From the NCBI GenBank assembly GCA_027621555.1, contig JAQCBJ010000019.1, positions 1 through 32,880 on the forward strand: a stretch of DNA of 32,880 nt. The letters run 5' to 3'. The position numbers and the translations under genes are program-made. Below the pieces are notes generated by a model. That model was given only the letters and a program-made list of their open reading frames with translations. It was not told where the DNA came from and did no database searches. Positions 28,114 to 32,880 of the stretch are shown piece by piece. How positions within the stretch are numbered: position 1 is the stretch's first letter; every line of letters begins with the position of its first letter. The stretch comes from Bacteroidota bacterium (GTDB lineage: Bacteria > Bacteroidota > Bacteroidia > Flavobacteriales_D > Sanyastnellaceae).

Positions 28114-29409
28114 TCAAGGATTGGATTCCCATTGGGCGAGGCCGATCACGCGGTCGTAGCCGTCCCAGTCCTCGTAGTGGACCACGAGGGTGTAGAGGTT
28201 GTTGGTTTGAAAGTGGGACCCTTCGAGGTCCGCAAGTGCACCGGGTTCGCCGTCCGCCGAGTCCGTTTCGCGCACCACGTAGTGGTAGTTGTAGTAGCCC
28301 TGCTTGAGCAAGTGACGGTGGGTGTACACGCCTTGTGCTTGGTCAAAATCGAGTTGAAACTCGGGCAGGCAGCGGTGCTGGCTGAAGGCACCAACGAGGT
28401 AGATGTCGCGGTCCACGAGGGGGTGTTTCGTGTCCAAACGCCAATGCACCCACACGTAATCGCTTCCCGTGTACGGGTCGAGGCGGTCGTTGTGGGTGAC
28501 CATCGCGCCGTGAATGTCCTCACCTCCGCCGAAATAATCGAACGTGCGACGCTCGTCGAGGTCGAGGTAGAAGTAGAAATGGTCGGCCCGTTCTTCGAGG
28601 CGAGCGACTCCCCGTGCCGTGAATTCGAGTCCCTTCAGGTCGGCGAACCGGTGGGTGTTTCCCCCTTCGAAGACGTACCCGGCGCGTTGGAAGTCGAGTT
28701 CGCCGCCTTTGACGAACCGGGGCTCGAGGCCCGCTACGGCGCGGTCCCAGCGCCAGTTGGGCACGACGCTCACGTGCAGGCGGTCGTAGGGGTCCGACAG
28801 GCTGTATCCCTCTTCAAACAGGGAGAAATGAACCTCCTGGTGGGTGCGCCGAAGGGCAAGGTCGTTCGGTTCGCCGGTTTGGGCCTCCACCCGGCACAGG
28901 TCTTCGAACACCACGAACCGCCGGGTCGCGACGACGCGTTCCGGCTCGTACGGGTTGAATACTTCCAGCAGGTAATTCCCGCTCCGCGTCCACTGCAGGT
29001 CTTCGTTGGGCAGCCACAGGGAGTGGTGCGTGAAATCGACTTTGGTCCCAAAGCTCGCCTCGTCGTCTTCCATCGGCGTGCTGTAAAAGCCGCGCGTGTA
29101 CTCGCTGGGTTGGAGGTCCGAGGGCATCCAGTGCCGGTCGCAGTGGACGATGCGGACTTCCCAGGGCGTGTAGTTCCCCGACAGGTCGTCAAACCGCAGT
29201 TCCAACAGGCCGCGGTCGACTTCGCCGTTCAGCGGGACGACCGGAGGGGCGAGCGGCTGCCCGGTCGGGTGGAACAGGACCGTAGCGAGGTCGGGCTGGT
29301 CGGGCGGGAGAGGGGGGAAGGCTGGGGTTTGGGCTTGCGCGAGAGGAATCGCCGCCCCAAGGGCAGCGAGGGCCAAGATGAAGTGCGTGGAGAGGCGCGC
29401 GAAGGTCAT
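28114..29409 (-). CDS. Type IX secretion system plug protein (DUF5103)
   Basis: 431 aa. The ATG at 29409 starts a signal peptide (THFILALAALGAAIPLAQAQ, cleavage near residue 27). The mature protein matches DUF5103 of Bacteroidota: VPLNGEVDRGLLELRFDDL, YTPWEVRIVHCDRHWMPSDLQPSEYTRGF, DFTHHSLWLPNEDLQWTRSGNYLLEVF, and later YVWVHWRLDTKHPLVDRDIYLVGAFS with QGYYNYHYVV. In Flavobacterium johnsoniae a protein of this family is the plug that closes the SprA translocon of the T9SS on the periplasmic side when PorV is absent. It is the first gene of the seven-gene minus-strand run. This supports an active T9SS in the organism, in agreement with T9SS-like tails on three other proteins here. Confidence 0.88.
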   Translation of the reverse strand: MTFARLSTHFILALAALGAAIPLAQAQTPAFPPLPPDQPDLATVLFHPTGQPLAPPVVPLNGEVDRGLLELRFDDLSGNYTPWEVRIVHCDRHWMPSDLQPSEYTRGFYSTPMEDDEASFGTKVDFTHHSLWLPNEDLQWTRSGNYLLEVFNPYEPERVVATRRFVVFEDLCRVEAQTGEPNDLALRRTHQEVHFSLFEEGYSLSDPYDRLHVSVVPNWRWDRAVAGLEPRFVKGGELDFQRAGYVFEGGNTHRFADLKGLEFTARGVARLEERADHFYFYLDLDERRTFDYFGGGEDIHGAMVTHNDRLDPYTGSDYVWVHWRLDTKHPLVDRDIYLVGAFSQHRCLPEFQLDFDQAQGVYTHRHLLKQGYYNYHYVVRETDSADGEPGALADLEGSHFQTNNLYTLVVHYEDWDGYDRVIGLAQWESNP

Positions 29410-29413
29410 GCCC

Positions 29414-29421
29414 CAAAGTTC
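29414..29421 (-). promoter_or_regulatory. Promoter -7 box for the plug-gene transcription unit
   Basis: The reverse strand reads GAACTTTG, matching TAnnTTTG at 7 of 8 positions, 4 nt before the plug-gene ATG. It would drive the seven-gene minus-strand run. No good -33 TTTG is visible. Confidence 0.4.
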
Positions 29422-29475
29422 GTCGGAAATCCTTTCACCTTTTCCCTTTGCGACCGTGGACAAATCTGGTGACGG

Positions 29476-29512
29476 TTTGGGCCGTTCATTTGAATTGTGG
29501 GGGCTACCTTTG
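29476..29512 (+). promoter_or_regulatory. Promoter of the nqr operon
   Basis: TACCTTTG at 29505-29512 is a perfect TAnnTTTG box, 20 nt before the nqrA ATG. A TTTG at 29476-29479 is a possible -33 element with 25-nt spacing, slightly long for this consensus. This is one of the better promoters in the window. Confidence 0.6.
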
Positions 29513-29532
29513 CGCCCCGAAAACCGTTGGAC

Positions 29533-30879
29533 ATGTCCAAGACTTTGCGAATCAAAAAGGGGGTCGACATCCGATTGACCGGTGAGCCGGCCCTGACCTG
29601 TGGCGATGCGCCACGCCCCAAGGTGGTTGCAGTGCAGCCCACCGACTTTCCTGGATTGACGCCTAAGCTGGCTGTCAAGGAGGGAACCCAAGTGCAGGCC
29701 GGCGAGGCGCTGTTTTACGACAAAACCTACACTTCGGTGATGTTCGTAAGCCCGGTTTCGGGCATGGTGAAGGAGGTGGTTCGCGGCGCCAAGCGTCGCA
29801 TTCTCGCCGTCGTCGTCGAAGCCGACGGCACCGACAACGCCAAGGACTTTGGAGCTTGGAACGGCGGTGACCGCGACGCGTTGGTGGCCCACATGGCCGC
29901 TGGCGGGGCGTTCGCCACGATGCGCCAGCGCCCCTTCGACGTGTTGGCCAACCCGGCCGACACTCCGCGCGCCATTTACGTGAGCGGCTTTGACTCAGCA
30001 CCCCTTGCTGTCGACACCGGCGTGGCCACGGAAGGCCGCATGGACGACCTGCAGCGCGGCATCGATGCCCTCGGCGTGTTGGCCGGACAGGGCGGCGTTC
30101 ACGTCGGCACCCGTGCCGGCGACAACACGTTGTCTGGCCTCAACGGTTGCACGACCACTGCGTTCAACGGACCGCACCCCGCCGGTAACGTCGGCGTGCA
30201 AATCCACCACACCGCTCCCATCAACAAAGGAGAGGTGATTTGGACGATGGGCCTTCAGGACGTCATCAACCTGGGCGCGTTCTTGCGCACCGGACACTAC
30301 GCCGCAGACCGCGTGGTGGCGCTCGGCGGTTCAGAGATGAACGACCCACGCCACATCCGCACCGTCGCCGGCATCAAGCTCAGCGACCTCGGCGTTCAGG
30401 CGAACGCCGGCGCCCGCGTCATCAGCGGCAGCGTGCTCACGGGGACGAGCACAGGAGAGGAGGGTTACCTCGGAGGGTTTGCCACGCAAGTGGTGGCCTT
30501 GCCGGAAGGCCACGATCCCAAGTTCTTGTTGACGGAAGGCTGGCTCAGCCCAGGCCTCAACAAGTTCTCGATGAGCCGTGCGTACCCCACGTGGCTCATG
30601 CCCAAGAGCAAGCAATACACACTGGACACCAACCAAAACGGCGAAGACCGTGCTTTCGTGGTCAGCGGCCAATACGAGGCGGTGTTCCCGTTTGACATTT
30701 TCCCCGTGCATCTCGTCAAGAGCATCATGGTGAACGACATCGACGCCATGGAGAAGCTCGGCATCTACGAGGTGGCTCCCGAGGATTTCGCCTTGTGCGA
30801 ATTCGTGTGCACGTCGAAGATTCCTGTGCAATCCATCGTCCGCGACGGGTTGGACGCCCTCAAAGTCGAACTCGGTTGA
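29533..30879 (+). CDS. nqrA: Na+-translocating NADH:quinone reductase subunit A
   Basis: 448 aa, the usual NqrA length. NqrA is the soluble cytoplasmic subunit of the six-subunit NQR complex, which passes electrons from NADH to ubiquinone or menaquinone and pumps sodium ions out. The ATG at 29533 (MSKTLRIKKGVDIRLTGEPA) is chosen because upstream in-frame codons lie in the promoter. Typical blocks: VAVQPTDFPGLTPKLAVKEG, GEALFYDKTYTSVMFVSPVSGMV, RPFDVLANPADTPRAIYVSGFDSAPLA, and RTVAGIKLSDL. nqrB follows after 36 nt, in the standard nqrABC order. Confidence 0.97.
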   Translation: MSKTLRIKKGVDIRLTGEPALTCGDAPRPKVVAVQPTDFPGLTPKLAVKEGTQVQAGEALFYDKTYTSVMFVSPVSGMVKEVVRGAKRRILAVVVEADGTDNAKDFGAWNGGDRDALVAHMAAGGAFATMRQRPFDVLANPADTPRAIYVSGFDSAPLAVDTGVATEGRMDDLQRGIDALGVLAGQGGVHVGTRAGDNTLSGLNGCTTTAFNGPHPAGNVGVQIHHTAPINKGEVIWTMGLQDVINLGAFLRTGHYAADRVVALGGSEMNDPRHIRTVAGIKLSDLGVQANAGARVISGSVLTGTSTGEEGYLGGFATQVVALPEGHDPKFLLTEGWLSPGLNKFSMSRAYPTWLMPKSKQYTLDTNQNGEDRAFVVSGQYEAVFPFDIFPVHLVKSIMVNDIDAMEKLGIYEVAPEDFALCEFVCTSKIPVQSIVRDGLDALKVELG

Positions 30880-30915
30880 TCCCCTGAACGACGCAAGAAA
30901 GAAGAACAGAGCAAG

Positions 30916-32133
30916 ATGAAAGCCATTCACAACCTCATTCAATCGATCAAGCCTCACTTCGAGGAAGGCGGCAAGCTGTCGCGTTTCTGGGTGGTGTTCG
31001 ATTCGTTGGAAACGTTTGCCTTCACGCCCGGTCACGTGACGCACTCCGGTGCCCACATCCGGGACGGCATTGACTTGAAGCGCACCATGTTCTTGGTCAT
31101 TGTGGCCATGGTTCCCTGCCTGCTTTTTGGCATGTGGAACATCGGGCACCAATACCACCTGAGCTTGGGCCAAACCTCCGACCTTCTCGCCAACGTCCTC
31201 GTCGGCGCATGGAAGGTCATCCCGCTCATCGTTGTCAGCTACGGCGTGGGCCTCGGGATTGAATTCATTTTTGCAGGCATGCGCGGGCACAGCATCAACG
31301 AGGGGTACCTCGTGTCGGGCATGTTGATTCCGCTCATCATGCCGGTGGACGTGCCGCTTTGGATGGTGGCCTTGGCCGTGGCCTTCGCGGTCGTGGTGGC
31401 CAAGGAAGTCTTCGGCGGCACGGGCATGAACATCCTGAACGTGGCCCTCACGGCGCGCGCGTTCTTGTTCTTCGCTTACCCCAAGCAGCTGAGCGGTGAG
31501 ATTTGGATCCACGACGTGGCGGCCAGCAAAGCCGGCGGCATGCTCGTGGACGGCTACACCGGCGCGACAGCCTTGGGCCACCTCGCAGGCACCGTCGGCA
31601 CGGCTGCGGACCAGGCGAGCGCAGCGACGATGTCGTTGTTCGCGGACGGGGGCATGTTCTCGCTCAGCAACTGTTTCTTGGGCTTGATCCCAGGCTCGGT
31701 GGGAGAGACGTCCGCTCTGGCGTGTTTGATCGGAGCTGCGGTCCTCATCTGGACGGGCATCGGCAGCTGGCGCGTCATCGCGTCGTTCCTCGCGGGCGGC
31801 CTCGTGATGGGCTTCTTGTTCAACCTCATCGGCGCCAACGCCTACATGACCATCAGCCCGATTCACCAAGTGGTGATGGGCGGGTTTATGTTTGGCATGG
31901 TGTTCATGGCCACCGACCCGGTCAGTGCGGCCCAAACCGACACGGGCAAGCTCTGGTACGGCTTCTTCGGCGGCCTGTTCAGCATCATGATTCGGGTGTT
32001 CAACCCAGCTTACCCAGAAGGCGTCATGATGGCCATCCTGTTCATGAACGTGATGGCTCCCCTCATTGACCACTACGTGATCGAAGCCAACATCAAGCGC
32101 CGTGAAAAGCGCCTGACCGCGGCGACGGCCTAA
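30916..32133 (+). CDS. nqrB: Na+-translocating NADH:quinone reductase subunit B
   Basis: 405 aa integral membrane subunit of NQR with about ten predicted helices. It carries covalently bound FMN and takes part in sodium movement. The flavinylation motif is DGYTGAT, with the FMN-bearing threonine at 218. The conserved N-terminus is visible (HIRDGIDLKRTMFLVIVAMVPCLLFGMWNIG), as is the late block GGFMFGMVFMATDPVSAAQTDTGKLWYGFFGGLFSIMIRVFNP. The 36-nt leader after nqrA is A-rich (AAGAAAGAAGAA), typical of Bacteroidota genes lacking a classical Shine-Dalgarno site. nqrC follows after 33 nt. Confidence 0.97.
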   Translation: MKAIHNLIQSIKPHFEEGGKLSRFWVVFDSLETFAFTPGHVTHSGAHIRDGIDLKRTMFLVIVAMVPCLLFGMWNIGHQYHLSLGQTSDLLANVLVGAWKVIPLIVVSYGVGLGIEFIFAGMRGHSINEGYLVSGMLIPLIMPVDVPLWMVALAVAFAVVVAKEVFGGTGMNILNVALTARAFLFFAYPKQLSGEIWIHDVAASKAGGMLVDGYTGATALGHLAGTVGTAADQASAATMSLFADGGMFSLSNCFLGLIPGSVGETSALACLIGAAVLIWTGIGSWRVIASFLAGGLVMGFLFNLIGANAYMTISPIHQVVMGGFMFGMVFMATDPVSAAQTDTGKLWYGFFGGLFSIMIRVFNPAYPEGVMMAILFMNVMAPLIDHYVIEANIKRREKRLTAATA

Positions 32134-32166
32134 TTCACTGAAACGAACGACCTGAAGACAACTCTC

Positions 32167-32880
32167 ATGGCGATCAACAAAAACGGAACCGGCTACACCT
32201 TTGGCTTTGCCATTGTGATGGTGGTGGTGGTGGGGACGGCCCTCGCGGCCACGGCGATCTCGCTGAAGCCTCTCCAACAAGCCAACGCGGCCGACAAAAA
32301 GATGATGGACATCCTCGGTGCCATCAAAGTGGATGCGCAGCGCGACAACGCGAAGCAGCTCTTTGCCGAGTACGTCACGACGCGCGTGGCCATCGACGCA
32401 AGCGGCCAAGTAGTCAATACAAAAACGGACGCCATGAATGAGGAATCACTCAAAGACGCGACCGACCCCTTCAACATCGACATCAAGAAGGACTACCGCT
32501 CGCACAAGCCCGCGAAGGGAGACCTCGCTTGGGGCAACGCGGACGACTTGAACTTCCCCGTCTTCGAATGCCAAAAAGAGGGCCAGACCTACTACGTCGT
32601 ACCGATGGTGGGATCCGGATTGTGGGGTCCGATTTGGGGGTACGTGGCGCTTGAGGGCGACATGCAGACCATCTACGGAGCCAAGTTTGACCACAAGACG
32701 GAAACGCCGGGTCTCGGTGCCGAAATCAAGGAGGATTTCTTCACGGTTAAGTTCGAGGGCAAGACCCTCGCGGAAGTGGGGCCGACCTACTTCTCCGTCT
32801 TGAAAGGCGGTGCCGTGACCAACGAGCACAGCGTGGACGGCATCACGGGGGGCACCATCACGTCGAAGGGCGTCGATGAG
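32167..32880 (+). CDS. nqrC: Na+-translocating NADH:quinone reductase subunit C, cut by window edge
   Basis: 238 residues are readable from the ATG at 32167 with no stop before the window end, so the C-terminus is missing. One N-terminal membrane helix (residues about 12-33, FGFAIVMVVVVGTALAATAIS) anchors a periplasmic domain. The FMN attachment site is DGITGGTITS with the acceptor threonine at 230; the usual motif has alanine where G229 stands. Other typical parts are GSGLWGPIWGYVAL and ETPGLGAEI. The order nqrA-B-C predicts nqrD, E and F beyond the window. Confidence 0.95.
   Translation, partial: MAINKNGTGYTFGFAIVMVVVVGTALAATAISLKPLQQANAADKKMMDILGAIKVDAQRDNAKQLFAEYVTTRVAIDASGQVVNTKTDAMNEESLKDATDPFNIDIKKDYRSHKPAKGDLAWGNADDLNFPVFECQKEGQTYYVVPMVGSGLWGPIWGYVALEGDMQTIYGAKFDHKTETPGLGAEIKEDFFTVKFEGKTLAEVGPTYFSVLKGGAVTNEHSVDGITGGTITSKGVDE

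Noticed and set aside
28132-29472. 446-codon plus-strand open frame opposite the plug-protein gene
   Set aside because: Val- and Glu-rich shadow of a recognised DUF5103 gene with a signal peptide; no domain seen.
30331-32409. 692-codon open frame antisense to nqrA, nqrB and nqrC
   Set aside because: It spans three real genes on the other strand, is His- and Asp-rich with no recognisable domain, and crosses their intergenic gaps.

Overview
The window is a compact, GC-rich chromosomal stretch from a member of the Bacteroidota, probably Flavobacteriales-like; I cannot name a genus. The evidence is a long Bacteroidota-type NusB, DUF4249 and SusC-type TonB receptor proteins, a type IX secretion (T9SS) plug protein (DUF5103), a gliding-motility-type C-terminal sorting domain, an NQR sodium pump, and promoters of the Bacteroidota TAnnTTTG type instead of -10/-35 boxes. 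It holds 25 genes. Both end genes (nusB and nqrC) are cut by the window edge. I see no tRNA, rRNA, CRISPR, insertion sequence or prophage, and no gene-free stretch longer than about 125 bases.

Layout. 1-858 (-): nusB. 976-3547 (+): a DUF4249 lipoprotein and a DUF4139/MuiA-like protein. 3530-7261 (-): pepD, surE, a small membrane protein and lpxB, tightly packed. 7371-11965 (+): parE-parC (topoisomerase IV), closed by a rho-independent terminator. 12063-16868 (+): a GH13 amylase lipoprotein, mgsA, prmC and ligA. 16858-18840 (-) and 18859-19872 (+): two divergent secreted proteins with only 18 bp between their start codons. 19883-29409 (-): seven genes with no gap above 22 bp, read in the order T9SS plug protein, secreted serine hydrolase, SDR, glycosyltransferase, prfC, carboxypeptidase-regulatory-like protein, TonB-dependent receptor. 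29533 to the end (+): nqrA, nqrB, nqrC.

How it fits together. Most genes are housekeeping (transcription, DNA topology and ligation, translation termination, lipid A, respiration). They are mixed with cell-surface genes: outer-membrane transport, secretion through T9SS, starch or maltodextrin use, and a lectin-like adhesin. The sodium-pumping NQR fits a marine or saline lifestyle, but that is inference.

I found no clear new multi-gene system. The observations most worth following are: a recurring promoter box only 4-8 nt from start codons, suggesting widespread leaderless or near-leaderless transcripts; a candidate sliding-clamp-binding motif at the extreme C-terminus of ParC; tandem DnaA-box-like repeats between pepD and parE; and a terminator whose loop carries the upstream element of the next gene's promoter.
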